64,000 nt of DNA from the NCBI GenBank assembly GCA_020636095.1, contig JACJYN010000002.1:930001-994000 (forward strand), read 5' to 3'. Numbering within the stretch: position 1 is the first letter of the stretch; each line of letters starts with the position of its first letter. This DNA is from Lewinellaceae bacterium. GTDB taxonomy: Bacteria > Bacteroidota > Bacteroidia > Chitinophagales > Saprospiraceae. The translations under genes were made by a program, and so were the position numbers. A model generated the notes under the pieces. That model saw only the letters and a list, made by a program, of their open reading frames with translations, did no database searches and was not told the origin of the DNA. Positions 9,073 through 18,700 of this stretch are shown here, in pieces.

Positions 9073-9118
9073 GTTTCACCGGTTCATGGAGCCAATAGGT
9101 ACAACGGACCGGTGAAAC
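9073..9118. repeat. 11-bp inverted repeat upstream of the sulfotransferase operon
   Basis: GTTTCACCGGT at 9073-9083 and ACCGGTGAAAC at 9108-9118 are perfect reverse complements separated by 24 bases. A partial third copy (GAAACAGTGAAACC) follows. It lies in the 120-base gap between yegP and the operon start at 9034, so it could be a transcript-end hairpin for yegP readthrough or an operator. Confidence 0.5.
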
Positions 9119-9140
9119 TATGAAACAGTGAAACCAAACC

Positions 9141-9162
9141 CTTAAAAACCTGCGGGTTTAAG
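9141..9162 (-). terminator. Hairpin at the end of the YegP-like gene
   Basis: CTTAAAAACC and GGTTTAAG pair across a TGCG loop; on the minus strand the stem is followed by a T-rich run. It overlaps the stop codon of the gene that ends at 9158. Confidence 0.45.
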
Positions 9163-9496
9163 ACGCAACCGTCAGGTCTTCGATCGTAGCTCCAGGGGCA
9201 TTGGTTTGTACCGACTTAATGCCGTTTTCCATGCTGGCCTTGGAGGCATACATCTGGCTGCTGCCGATAATTTGCTTGTTGGCAGCCAGCAGATTGAAGT
9301 GGAATTTGCCATTGGCGGCTTCCTTGCGCTCAAAGCGGCTATCATCTTCAGCGTTCTTCATTACGCTTTCAGCACCATTCTTGGCGCTGGTTTTGCTGGC
9401 GTAACCCTGGCTGGAAAGGATGATCTGTCCGTTTTTAGCCTTCAGGCGGAAATAAAACTTGTCGCTTTTTTCGCTTTTGAAAATCTCAAACTTCAT
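9158..9496 (-). CDS. YegP-like UPF0339/DUF1508 protein with two internal repeats
   Basis: 112 residues made of two tandem DUF1508 repeats of about 50 residues: FEIFKSEKSDKFYFRLKAKN ... SSQGYASKTSAKNGAESV and ESRKE-type DSRFERKEAANGKFHFNLLA ... SSQMYASKASMENGIKSV. The WGRKF-like beta-strands and the 'iL.S..Y.sk.s...gI.SV' pattern are diagnostic. The family is small, soluble and of unknown function, often linked to stress expression. It is a single gene with its own terminator-like hairpin. Confidence 0.9.
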   Translation of the reverse strand: MKFEIFKSEKSDKFYFRLKAKNGQIILSSQGYASKTSAKNGAESVMKNAEDDSRFERKEAANGKFHFNLLAANKQIIGSSQMYASKASMENGIKSVQTNAPGATIEDLTVAS

Positions 9497-9870
9497 AAAG
9501 CGTGTGGTTTGATGGTTTGGATAAATTAAGAAAGCCTAAATTTATATGTTTTTTCACAAAATTCAGGCCTTGTAACGACCTTTTGACGAAATAGTATTTT
9601 GAAGTCACCAGAGAAAAGATATTTTTTAGCGCCCCCCCTCTTTTCTCCACAAATCCACACGGCGTCCCCCGCTTTTGGAAGTAGGGGTTTGTCCCGGTAA
9701 AAATACGGGAATGCACCTTCACCTCGAGGCAAGGTGAAGTAAAATGAGGCCACCCGTCTAACATTGGGCAACCTCGTACATCCTGCCTGCTCGGCCGTGG
9801 CCTCCCGGGCAGGCGTACACACAAGGGATCCCAATGTGTCCGTCCATCGCCTTAAGGGATTCGGAGTGCC
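9497..9870. other. 374-base intergenic region with a weak inverted repeat
   Basis: No gene is supported. ACATTGGG at 9761-9768 and CCCAATGT at 9830-9837 frame a GC-rich core containing CTGCCTGCTCGG and CCGGGCAGGC (a second, inner pairing). Similar CTGCCTGC/GCAGGCAG pairing occurs in the element at 58358-58552. On the minus strand this region must hold the yegP promoter. Confidence 0.5.
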
Positions 9871-10635
9871 CTAATCACCATCATCCGGTATCGCTCTTTT
9901 TTCAAAATCCCGGCTGGAAAGCTGAAGCGTCACGCCCAATTGAATCAGCAACAGGGCTGTTGGAGAACTCACTTCCTCGAAGACATCCAGAGGGTCTTCA
10001 ATCGGATCGGGAGCCTCCTGGCTGCGGGTGTAATAAGTAGCGTTTTCCCCTGGCAGATAAGTGACGCGCAGGTCCCCCAGGATCGTAGGGAATTCGGACA
10101 GGTAAACCTGCACGCCCGCGCCCAACCCGTAACTAAAAGCCGAATCACTCAGGTCGGTATCGGATTCCACAATATTGTCCTCGTTCTGGCTTTCATCGAT
10201 AAGCCGGGTGCGGGTGTAGAGTTTTTTCACGCCTGCCAGCCCATCGGCGTACGGCTGTGCCAAGCCATTGGTGAAAGGCTTGAAACGCAGCAGGCCGTGC
10301 GCCATAAAGATATTGTTGTGGGTTACCCGTCGGTAATCGACGGACTGCCCGTCCTCGATGGCCGTGAATTTGAGCTTTTCCTGGTCGAGGTAGAGCATGC
10401 CCGCATCCAAGCCAGCAAAAAGGGGCATGCCCCGCTTCAACTGGAACAGCATCTGGCCGCCGAATCCTACCCCGTCCTTATTTTGCTTGCCGGCAAAGCC
10501 TTCCATCGGAAAGCCTGCCTGCAGGTGGCCGCTGAGTTGGAAATACGAGGGCCATTCCGCTTCGCTTTGAGCGGAAGCAGGAATGTGCCAGAGGCAGGCC
10601 CAAAGGGCCAGATAGAGGATTGGAGGCTTTTTCAT
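9871..10635 (-). CDS. Outer-membrane beta-barrel family protein
   Basis: 254 residues from the ATG at 10635, which begins a signal peptide (MKKPPILYLALWACLWHIPASAQ); an upstream in-frame ATG would put 13 extra residues before it. The rest has alternating strands ending in aromatic or hydrophobic residues (FGGQMLFQLKRGMPLFAGLDAGMLYL, FSYGLGAGVQVYL, LLLIQLGVTLQLSSRDF), the pattern of small Bacteroidota OMP_b-brl proteins. Ligand unknown. It lies 51 bases after the Sua5 gene on the same strand, probably with its own start. Confidence 0.7.
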   Translation of the reverse strand: MKKPPILYLALWACLWHIPASAQSEAEWPSYFQLSGHLQAGFPMEGFAGKQNKDGVGFGGQMLFQLKRGMPLFAGLDAGMLYLDQEKLKFTAIEDGQSVDYRRVTHNNIFMAHGLLRFKPFTNGLAQPYADGLAGVKKLYTRTRLIDESQNEDNIVESDTDLSDSAFSYGLGAGVQVYLSEFPTILGDLRVTYLPGENATYYTRSQEAPDPIEDPLDVFEEVSSPTALLLIQLGVTLQLSSRDFEKRAIPDDGD

Positions 10636-10686
10636 AGCTGGTGTTTTCTTGCAAAGATAAGGGGAAAACTGCATCCTGCCACAGCA

Positions 10687-11637
10687 TCACCTCGCCGCCG
10701 CCCTTCTCAGCCGGTCATTGATCGCCCGGCCCAGCCCTTCCTCCGGTAGCAACTCCGCCAGGATGACGTCGAGCTGTAGGGCGTCGAGGCGGCGCATGCC
10801 GGCGAAGAGGTTGCGGGCGGCCTCCGCCAGGTTGCCGGTGGGGGAAAGAACGAGCTGCCGTTCGGGAGAGATGCCCGGCGCGGCTTTCCGATAGGTGATG
10901 GCGCCGGCCCTTTGCCCGTGATATTGAGACAGCAGGCTTTCGGTATCGCCCAGCACGATCGGAGCGGATGGGGCGTAATGACTCTTCAACATACCCGGCG
11001 CCTCCGGATTGGAAGTGGAGTGGGCGCGGACGAGCACCGGGCCCACAACTGCTTCGATGTCTTCAACGGCCACGCCGCCTTTGCGGTACACCACCACCTG
11101 CCCGTCTTCAAAGCCCACGATGGTGCTTTCCACCCCCACCCGGCAGGGGCCGCCGTCCAGAATGTAAGGGATCTTGTCGCCCAACTGGTCCGCCACGTGC
11201 CGGGCAGTGGTGGGGCTGATGTATCCGAAGGGGTTGGCGCTGGGAGCGGCCAGGGGAAATTCGAGAGCAGCGAGCAGTTCCTGCGTCATGGAGTGGGCAG
11301 GGATGCGGATGGCCACCCGGGGAGAGCCGGCGGTAACTATATCGGGGATATTGCCGGATTTGGGCAGCAACAGCGTGAGCGGGCCGGGCATGAAGCGGCG
11401 GGCGAGCTGCCGGGCGGGCGCCGGCACATCGGTAGTAAAGTCTGCAATGCGCTCAAACCGGCTGGTATGAATGATAAGGGGATCGAAAGAGGGGCGGTTT
11501 TTTACCTCGAAAATGGTAGAGACCGCCGTGGGGCTCAATGCATTGCCCGCCAGCCCGTAGACGGTCTCGGTAGGGATGGCCACAACAGCTTCCGCTTTCA
11601 ATAGTTGTATGGCGTAGTTTATATCTGTTCCGATCAT
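10687..11637 (-). CDS. L-threonylcarbamoyladenylate synthase (Sua5 type)
   Basis: Makes the threonylcarbamoyl-AMP intermediate for tRNA t6A37 from threonine, bicarbonate and ATP. The YrdC-like domain (about 1-200) shows AIPTETVYGLAGNAL, KNRPSFDPLIIH, FMPGPLTLLLP and PLAAPSANPFGYISPT. The linker PGMLKSHYAPSAP at about 214-226 is the Sua5 HYxP motif that gates the active site, and a C-terminal Sua5 domain follows. The 316-residue length distinguishes Sua5 from the shorter TsaC. Confidence 0.93.
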   Translation of the reverse strand: MIGTDINYAIQLLKAEAVVAIPTETVYGLAGNALSPTAVSTIFEVKNRPSFDPLIIHTSRFERIADFTTDVPAPARQLARRFMPGPLTLLLPKSGNIPDIVTAGSPRVAIRIPAHSMTQELLAALEFPLAAPSANPFGYISPTTARHVADQLGDKIPYILDGGPCRVGVESTIVGFEDGQVVVYRKGGVAVEDIEAVVGPVLVRAHSTSNPEAPGMLKSHYAPSAPIVLGDTESLLSQYHGQRAGAITYRKAAPGISPERQLVLSPTGNLAEAARNLFAGMRRLDALQLDVILAELLPEEGLGRAINDRLRRAAAR

Positions 11638-11687
11638 GCTTGTTGTACTGAATTGGGCCGCAAAGTTCCGGTATTTTTTTGTAAGCG

Positions 11688-12932
11688 TTAAAAATTCTGG
11701 CCGTCCCTCTTCCTATCCAGATACGTAAACCCTAACCACACCAGCAAACAGATGCCCATTATAAGGTACCACAAGCTGGAAAACCCAAAGTGTTCGGCCA
11801 CCTGCAGGCCGATGTTGGGTGCGATAATATGAGAGACGGAATAGGTCATGGTGAAAAGCGCCATGTACTGCCCCCGGTTTTTGTCATTCGTAAAGTTCAG
11901 CGCCATGCTGGCCACGAAGGGCAGGCTGAGCATTTCCCCTACCGTCATCAGGATCATGCAGGCAAAGGCAGCGCCCACCACCGGGCCGAATAGATTGAAC
12001 AGCAAATAGGCGGCTCCTATAAGCAAGGTGCCGACGCTGATCATCTGCTGAATGCGGAAGCGCTTTTCCACGACAAAGATCAACGGCATCTCTATAATGG
12101 CGATCAGCAGGCCGTTCATCGCCATCAGGCGGCCGATCATGCCTTCGTCCAACCCTACCTCTTGCTTGAAGAATACCGGAAGGGTGCCGAACAACTGCAT
12201 AAAGGCGATTCCATTCAACAGGGCCAGCAGCAGAAAAAACTGAAAGGCGCGGTCGCGATAGGCGGAGCCGGACAAGATCGCGGCGGCATCGGCATCATCC
12301 CGGATGCTTTCAACAGGCTGCTTTTCCGGCAGGGCAAACCGAAAGAAAAGGGCCGCAGCCATACAGGTGAGCCCGTCGGCCCAGAAGAGCAGCCCGTAAC
12401 CAACACTAACGGCCAGCAACCCCCCGATGGCCGGCCCGATGGCCCAGCCCAGGTTGATCGCCAAGCGCAGCAGCGCCAACGTGCGGGTGCGGTTTTCCGG
12501 CTTGCTGTAAGCGGCAAGCGCCGACATGTTGGCGGGCCGGAAAGCATCGGCGATGGCACTGGTAATAAAGACCGCTACACAGATACCCAACAGGCTATTG
12601 ACATACCCGAGGGATATGAAAGCCAGCCCGCTCAACAGCAACGACCAGAACTGCACCCGGTAGAAACCGATCCGGTCGGTCAACCACCCGCCGATATAGG
12701 AACCCAGGACCGACCCGGCGCCAAAGCAGCTCATCACCCAACCGGCCTGCCCCAGGCTATAACCCATGACCTGGGTCAGGTACACTGAAAGGAACGGGAT
12801 GACCATGGTGCCGCTCCGGTTGATGAGCATCACTACAGATAAGAGCCATACCTCGCGGGAAAAGCCGCGGAAAGAGTTTCGGTAGAGGGTTAAAGTTCGT
12901 TGTACCATGTCGGGTGGTGATTTGCGGTTCAC
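11688..12932 (-). CDS. MFS transporter (multidrug-efflux-like)
   Basis: 414 residues with about 12 hydrophobic segments. The loop after segment 2 is GGWLTDRIGFYRVQ, the MFS motif A (G-x-x-x-D-R-x-G-x-R). The N-terminal half (NRSGTMVIPFLSVYLTQVMGYSLGQAGWVMS) resembles the YdeE/MdtH-type drug/proton antiporters. A later start at 12908 (MVQRTLTLYRNSF) is equally possible. Substrate cannot be inferred. No neighbouring regulator suggests its inducer. Confidence 0.85.
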   Translation of the reverse strand: MNRKSPPDMVQRTLTLYRNSFRGFSREVWLLSVVMLINRSGTMVIPFLSVYLTQVMGYSLGQAGWVMSCFGAGSVLGSYIGGWLTDRIGFYRVQFWSLLLSGLAFISLGYVNSLLGICVAVFITSAIADAFRPANMSALAAYSKPENRTRTLALLRLAINLGWAIGPAIGGLLAVSVGYGLLFWADGLTCMAAALFFRFALPEKQPVESIRDDADAAAILSGSAYRDRAFQFFLLLALLNGIAFMQLFGTLPVFFKQEVGLDEGMIGRLMAMNGLLIAIIEMPLIFVVEKRFRIQQMISVGTLLIGAAYLLFNLFGPVVGAAFACMILMTVGEMLSLPFVASMALNFTNDKNRGQYMALFTMTYSVSHIIAPNIGLQVAEHFGFSSLWYLIMGICLLVWLGFTYLDRKRDGQNF

Positions 12933-13216
12933 CCCGGGAGGTTCGCCTTCTGTTTTTTCAGAATCCGGTGGCTATTCCCCGGGGCTGCAGGCCTTTTTCA
13001 TTGTGTTCTAAACTTACCATATTGGAAAGGAAATAGTTCCTGAAGCGGTACTAAGAAGTTGTTTTTTTGCCTTTGAGTGTTCATCGGAAAAAAAGAATAA
13101 TTTATTCCAGCGTTTTGCGTTTTATTCCGGTAAAACCAGCCGCGCGTTAACGTACTTTGAACTAAAGCACCTCTGGCAGGTTCTATTTCCATTTGAGAAG
13201 ATAAAAAACGCCCGCT

Positions 13217-13801
13217 ATGAAAAGCTTTACCCGGTTCATGCCCTTCATTTATGGGCTTGCCCTCATTTTATTCTCCTGCAATGCCTCTCCGGCTAACGGG
13301 CAGGATCAGCCGGCTTCTTCCTCCGCTCCGGCGGCGCAAAAGAAGATAACCCAATGGCCGGCTCCGGCCACCTACATCGGCGGCGTCCCCATTTATGATG
13401 AGTTCAGCCAGGTAGAGCCCTTTTTTCACTTTGATAATGACACCACCTACGTCGTTAACTTCTGGGCAACCTGGTGCAAGCCTTGTGTGGAAGAGTTGCC
13501 CTATTTCGAGGAGCTGACGGAGGCCTATAAGGGCCAAAAGGTGAGAGTTATCCTGGTGAGCCTGGACTTTCCCCGCCAGTTTGAAAGCAAACTGGCGCCC
13601 TTTGTCGGAGAGCGGCAATTGCAATCGGCCGTGATCGCCCTGGCCGACGGCCGCTACAACGATTGGATAGACAAAATATCCACCGAATGGACGGGAGCTA
13701 TTCCAGCCACTTATATCTATAAAGGTGAGCAATCCCGTTTCATTGGCACATCGGTCAAAAGTATGTCCGAGCTGGAAGCCGTGATCCAACCACTATTATG
13801 A
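13217..13801 (+). CDS. TlpA/ResA-like thioredoxin-fold lipoprotein
   Basis: 194 residues with an SPII lipobox (LILFSC, Cys near residue 21). The redox centre is NFWATWCKPCVEELPYFEEL, a CxxC with the KPC form typical of TlpA-like periplasmic oxidoreductases. VILVSLDFPRQFESKLAPFV and the cis-proline region TGAIPATYIY follow. It probably reduces or escorts envelope dithiols. Its stop overlaps the next frame in the form TTATGA, and a second thioredoxin-fold lipoprotein follows immediately, so the two are likely co-expressed. Confidence 0.88.
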   Translation: MKSFTRFMPFIYGLALILFSCNASPANGQDQPASSSAPAAQKKITQWPAPATYIGGVPIYDEFSQVEPFFHFDNDTTYVVNFWATWCKPCVEELPYFEELTEAYKGQKVRVILVSLDFPRQFESKLAPFVGERQLQSAVIALADGRYNDWIDKISTEWTGAIPATYIYKGEQSRFIGTSVKSMSELEAVIQPLL

Positions 13802-13827
13802 TTTTTCCAACAAAAACCATTATAAGC

Positions 13828-14508
13828 ATGAAGCAACTCAATCTGATTCTCACCCTGGCGCTGGCCTTGTCCGCCTTCGCCTGCAACGCCGATACCGGGC
13901 AACCCAGCGAAGCAACATCGATGGAATCTGATGCACCGGCTAAAACCGTCGCCCTCAAGCCCGATGGCGTGGGCGTGGGAGACAAGGCCCCTGCCTTTAC
14001 CCTGAAGAATATTGATGGTAAGGAATATTCCTTCCAGAATATCAAGGACGCCAATGGGAATGCCCCCAAGGGGTATATCGTTATCTTCACCTGCAATACC
14101 TGCCCCTACGCGGTAGCCAGCGAGCAGCGCATCATCGACCTGCACAAAAAGTATGCGCCCATGGGATATCCGGTGGTGGCCATTCAACCCAACGACCCGG
14201 CAGTGACGCCCGGCGACAGCTTCGATGCCATGCAAAAACGGGCGCTGGATAGGGAATACCCCTTCCTCTACCTCTTCGATGAAAAGCAGGAGGTTTTCCC
14301 GAAATATGGCGCTACCAAGACCCCCGAGGTGTACCTCGTGGATAAAACCCTGACCGTCCGCTATACCGGCGCAATCGATGACAACGTACGCGATCCGGAA
14401 AGCGTACAGGAGAAATTCCTGGAAAACGCCATCAACGCCATTGATAAAGGCGAGGAACCGAAACCGGCGGCGACGAAGGCGATTGGCTGTGGGATCAAAA
14501 CGGCGTAG
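13828..14508 (+). CDS. Redoxin/AhpC-TSA-like lipoprotein with CxxC
   Basis: 226 residues from the ATG at 13828, chosen because it starts a lipoprotein signal (MKQLNLILTLALALSAFAC). An ATG at 13798 overlaps the upstream stop and would add ten residues before the signal. The domain begins GVGDKAPAFTLKNIDGKEYSF, with VIFTCNTCPYAVASEQRIIDL (C-NT-C active site) and IQPNDP. These are features of the 'thioredoxin family protein' group that resembles peroxiredoxins but has CxxC. A second conserved pattern, FPKYGATKTPEVYLVD, supplies the cis-proline. Acts in the periplasm, partner unknown. Confidence 0.87.
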   Translation: MKQLNLILTLALALSAFACNADTGQPSEATSMESDAPAKTVALKPDGVGVGDKAPAFTLKNIDGKEYSFQNIKDANGNAPKGYIVIFTCNTCPYAVASEQRIIDLHKKYAPMGYPVVAIQPNDPAVTPGDSFDAMQKRALDREYPFLYLFDEKQEVFPKYGATKTPEVYLVDKTLTVRYTGAIDDNVRDPESVQEKFLENAINAIDKGEEPKPAATKAIGCGIKTA

Positions 14509-14584
14509 GTTATTTTTCTCTGAAAATGGCCGACGCCTTTTTTCCGGGTGCTGAAAGACGATAAATCAGCATAGCTCAAAACTA

Positions 14585-14618
14585 CAAGCCTGGTGCAATA
14601 GTCGTTGCACCAGGCTTG
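14585..14618 (+). terminator. Perfect 14-bp hairpin after the thioredoxin pair
   Basis: CAAGCCTGGTGCAA (14585-14598), loop TAGTCG, then the exact complement (14605-14618) and TTTAC. It is 77 bases after the stop at 14508 and also faces the decayed minus-strand gene, so it may work in both directions. Confidence 0.7.
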
Positions 14619-14656
14619 TTTACAAGTTATACGGCCCCCCGAGTGGTTTTCCCAAC

Positions 14657-15033
14657 CTATAATATGCGCATCTCCTTTTCGATCGCCCGGGCTTCGGCAG
14701 GAATGGTATCGGCCGAAGCTATCTCCGGAGCCGGTTGGGCAGGTGTTTCGGGCATGGCGGGGGGAAGTACTTCCGCTTCGCCAGCTACCGGCATACCGGC
14801 TTGGAATTCTTCTGTCCATTCGGATTCAACCTGTTCCGGGCCAACAGGAGGCCTACCGTAGGCGAAAGGGCCATTCCGTAACGGAGGGTGGAAGATAGCC
14901 CGCGCGCCAAAATCAGGCTTGCCGCCAGCAATAGGGCGATAGCGGCTCCCTGCCAGAGCGAATGCAAAAGGGCCCGGCCCAGGGCTTCGGCCAACTCGGT
15001 GTTAATCCAGTGGGTGATGGTTGTCATTAGCAA
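14657..15033 (-). pseudogene. Remnant of an M56 (BlaR1-like) membrane metallopeptidase gene
   Basis: The first 50 residues (ITHWINTELAEALGRALLHS, then LWQGAAIALLLAASLILARG) are the first membrane segment of M56 peptidases, which usually continue RYALAL... into more membrane segments. Here the frame shifts right after LRYGMAL. A second frame running to the stop at 14657 reads FAYGRPPVGPEQVESEWTEE and a proline-rich tail ending EARAIEKEMRIL. The HExxH domain is absent. An internal deletion with loss of frame is the simplest reading. The partner repressor (BlaI/MecI) is not present. Confidence 0.6.
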
Positions 15034-15451
15034 ACCTAACCGTGAGAAATGTTTCGTTTCTTTCCACCGGATATGCCCCGGCCCGGATCATTCTGCCCTC
15101 TGCTTCCGGCCAATGGCTTTGCCTGAATTGAAAAGGGGCTTCCAGCAGAAAAACATCATTTCCGAAGTACTTTTGAAGGACCTCGCTGGCCATCGAGCTT
15201 CTGACAAACTGGAAAACGATAATTTCCGGGGCATCCAGGCTGATCAGGGCGGTTGCCCGCTTGCAGTTCAGGCAACTTAGGGGGACGGAGCCGAGGGCTG
15301 TCGGTGAATTCACTTTGCATATTCCCGACCCAGCACAGTTCCTTTTGGGCGACCCGAAAATAATTTCAGCGGCAAAAACCTGGTGTAGTTCCTTATGGGA
15401 GGAAGTGGCTGGCGCCTTGTCCTCCCAATTGAAGAATGGTGTGGTGTTCAT
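15002..15451 (-). CDS. Hypothetical Cys-containing protein
   Basis: Not recognised. 149 residues with CAGSGICKV and LSCLNCKRATALI (C-x5-C and C-x2-C), followed by a beta-rich segment IIVFQFVRSSMASEVLQKYF and ETFLTVRFA. The composition and codon use look like real coding sequence. The paired cysteines could bind a metal or form disulphides. There is no signal peptide or membrane segment. Its 3' end overlaps the start of the M56 remnant by 32 bases, suggesting translational coupling in the intact ancestor. Confidence 0.6.
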   Translation of the reverse strand: MNTTPFFNWEDKAPATSSHKELHQVFAAEIIFGSPKRNCAGSGICKVNSPTALGSVPLSCLNCKRATALISLDAPEIIVFQFVRSSMASEVLQKYFGNDVFLLEAPFQFRQSHWPEAEGRMIRAGAYPVERNETFLTVRFANDNHHPLD

Positions 15452-15779
15452 AGTCTGTTAGTATTATGCTTATCATCAACTATCAAGAATAGATGTAGTC
15501 CTTCCGGTAGCATGGCAAATTAAGGCGGAGGATAATAGTCATCTATCCGCAAAAGGCATGCCACCTTCTTAACGATACATCCGGAACCTCTATTTGTTAG
15601 GTTCCGGAATTGATGTGCATATTTGTTTGAGATTGTAGTAGCAGGTAAACGGAAAAGGGGCTACACCATAGGTACTGAATCCAAAGTAGTGATTTTTTCC
15701 AATGTAAAGGATATTTATGTCTGGTTTTCCCGGTTTCGAATAAGCGATTTATGTACACATTACGAGTATAATTGCCAGG
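15452..15779. other. 328-base intergenic region with one hairpin
   Basis: CCGGAACCT (15581-15589) and AGGTTCCGG (15599-15607) form a perfect 9-bp stem with a 9-base loop, not followed by a T-run. Nothing else was recognised. The flanking genes are both on the minus strand, so the promoter of the 149-residue protein is expected here. Confidence 0.5.
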
Positions 15780-18700
15780 TTACTCTGCTCCCAGAGGCAG
15801 GATAACCGCCGGCATCTGGTATTCGCGGTAGAGGCGGTTGAAAGAGGCAATATCCTCGTTAATGATCTTGCGCATCTGGTTCCTGAACTGAGCCCATTCA
15901 CTCAGCAATTCCTGCAACCGTTGCCGGGCCCCTTCGGTGACTACGGGGTCATGAGCGTCTACCCTCTGTTTCAGGTTGAGGAGTTCGGCGCTGAGCCGGT
16001 TGGGGAAATTGATGACATCCTGATAGGTTTTCTGCTTGGGCTGCACCAGTTTTTCCTCCCAATCTTTTATATTATTAACGATATTTTGGCTGGCGTCCAG
16101 CAGTTCTTTGGTGCATTCGATTTTTTTGAGGCTGGAATGAAGGTTTTCCACTTGTTGTTTCACCTCCTGCATCTGCTGAACGCTGCGGTGGATATCTCTC
16201 ACGGCCTGCTCAATGGATACCAGAACCTCCTGTTGTTCGAGGTAATCCCTGGGGCAGGCTTTCAGGCGGGGGTCCGGCAAAACGGTGAGCGGCCGTTCCA
16301 GGGCCTGTTCGTTCATTTTAAGCTGCAGTGTATATTCGCCAGGAGCCGCCAGGCTGCCTTCATAGCTTCCCAGGATAAAAACGCCAGGAATACCCGGCAA
16401 CGGCTCCCGGCGGAGGTCCCAGTAGAAACGGTTCAACCCGCGTTTATCCGGGAGCAGGGACTCTGGCCTGGGGCCGCCGTCGTATTGCTGAAAATCTTTA
16501 TCTGCCTGGTTGCAATAAGACCTTAGAAGGTTTCCGTAGGCATCCAGGATATTGAGTTGAAAGCTGCTGCTATCCATATCTTCCGGCAGGTAGTAGTAGA
16601 TCAGGGCCCCGTCTTGTGGATTTTGCCCCAGCCCGGCTATGGGCTCTTCGGGAGTATTCCCGGCAAAGCGGACTGTCGGCGAAGGCTGGAAAAGCTGAAC
16701 GCTGCTATTGGCCATATCGCCTTGTTGTTGCAAAGGTTCCAGCCCATCCAATATCCAGATGGCGCGCCCGGAAGTAGCGGCGACAAGGCTATTTCCTTTT
16801 ACGGCCAAGTCATTGATGGGACAGGCCGGCAGGTTGAGTTGAAAACGCTGCCAGTTTCGGCCATAGTTTAAGGAAATATACAGCCCCGTTTCTGTACCAC
16901 CATATAACAAACCAGGCCGTACGGGGTCCTCCCGGATGACCCTCAGGAAATCTTCCTCATCGATACCCTGGGCGATTTCCATCCAGCTCTTGCCAAAATC
17001 CTGAGTGTAATAGGCCATTGGCCGCAGGTCATTGAACCGGTATTTCGTGGCCACTACGTACGCCGCCGCAGGATTGTGCGGCGAGGCTTCGATGCAGTTG
17101 ATCAGGGCTTCGCCCAGGCGGGGAGGCGTAACGTTTTGCCAGTCCTGTCCTTCATTGCGGGTAAGATGAAGGAGCCCGTCATCGCTGCCAGCCCAAAGCG
17201 TCCCGGCCTCCAGCGGAGAGCAGGCAAGATAACTGAGCGTATTATAATTCTCTCCGCCGGCGCCTTCATTGGTATAGGGCGCCCCACCCTTTCCCTGTTT
17301 TTCCGGCTCGTTGCGAGTGAGGTCGGGGCTGATCTCTTTCCAGTTCATTCCGCCATCTTCCGTGCGGAGCACCACATTGGCGCCATGATAGAGAATACCG
17401 GGATGCTGGGGTTGGGCCACCAGTGGAGCGTTCCAGTTGAAACGATATTTCATCTCCCGGGGCAGTTTGCTCAGGCTCAGGCCGGGGTAAGCCATGATGT
17501 CTTTTTTTCTGCCGGTATGGTGATCATAAACGGTGAGTTCTCCCTGGTAACTCCCACCGTAAATCCGTTCCGGGTTATCCGGGTCAAAAGCAATAAAGGC
17601 GCTCTCACCTCCGGCCACGGAGTACCAATCCTGAGCCGTAATGCCTGCCTTAGGGGTACGGCTGGGAATGGCAATAGCAGAATTGTCCTGCTGGCCACTG
17701 TAGATATAATAAGGAAAGCGGTTGTCGGTAATGATGCGATAAAACTGGCCGGTAGGTTGGTTGTGCTGGGTAGACCATGATTGCCCACCGTTAAAGGTGA
17801 TCGTAGCGCCTCCATCGTTGCCCAGGATCATGATATCCGGTTTATGGGGGTTGATCCAAAGGGCGTGTTGGTCGGAATGAGGGTTGGAAATACTGCTGAA
17901 TGACTTGCCGCCATCACTGGAACGCAGTAAAGGGGCATTCAGAACATAAACAGTTTCTTCATCTATAGGGTCCGCTATGATCTCGATGTAATACCAGGCG
18001 CGGGCTACGGTGCTGCGGTGCTGATTCACCCGTACCCAGTTTTGCCCGCCGTCATCGGACCGGAAGACTCCTCCTTCTTCGGCTTCAATGTTGGCGTATA
18101 TGCGTTCCGGGTTGGCCGGAGAAACACAAACGCCCACCTTGCCCATTGCCTCCGGCAGGCCGTTGATGAGTTTTTCCCAATTGAGGCCGCCATCGGCAGA
18201 GCGGTACAAGCCGGAGCCCGGCCCGCCGCTGCGGATTTGCCAGGGCGTGCGCTGGTGATCCCACATGCCGGCGTAGAGAATACGCGGATTATTGGAATCC
18301 ATACTGAGGTCACAGGCGCCGCTCGTTTCGTTCACAAATAGTAACTGCTGCCAGTTTTGGCCGCCATCATTGCTATAGTAGACGCCTCTATCCAGGCTCG
18401 GCCCGTAAAGGGCGCCCTGCACCGCCACATATACAACGTCGGGGTCATTGGGATGTACCTGGATAGCCGCGATGTGGCGGGAATTGGGCAACCCCAGATA
18501 CTGCCAGTCTTTGCCCCCATTGAGCGAACGGTAAACCCCATCGCCGTGAGAGGTCATCACGCCCCGCACCGGGTGTTCACCCATTCCAACGTAGACCACA
18601 TTGGGGTCGGAGGGTGCAATAGCAATGGCGCCAACCGAGCCGGTATTGAAATAGCCGTCGGAAATATTGAACCAGTTCAGGCCGGCATCCTCGGTCTTCC

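Noticed and set aside
13798..13827. Earlier start of the second thioredoxin-fold lipoprotein, overlapping the upstream stop
   Set aside because: It would put ten residues before an otherwise clean lipoprotein signal; the ATG at 13828 is better, although the overlap may still couple translation.
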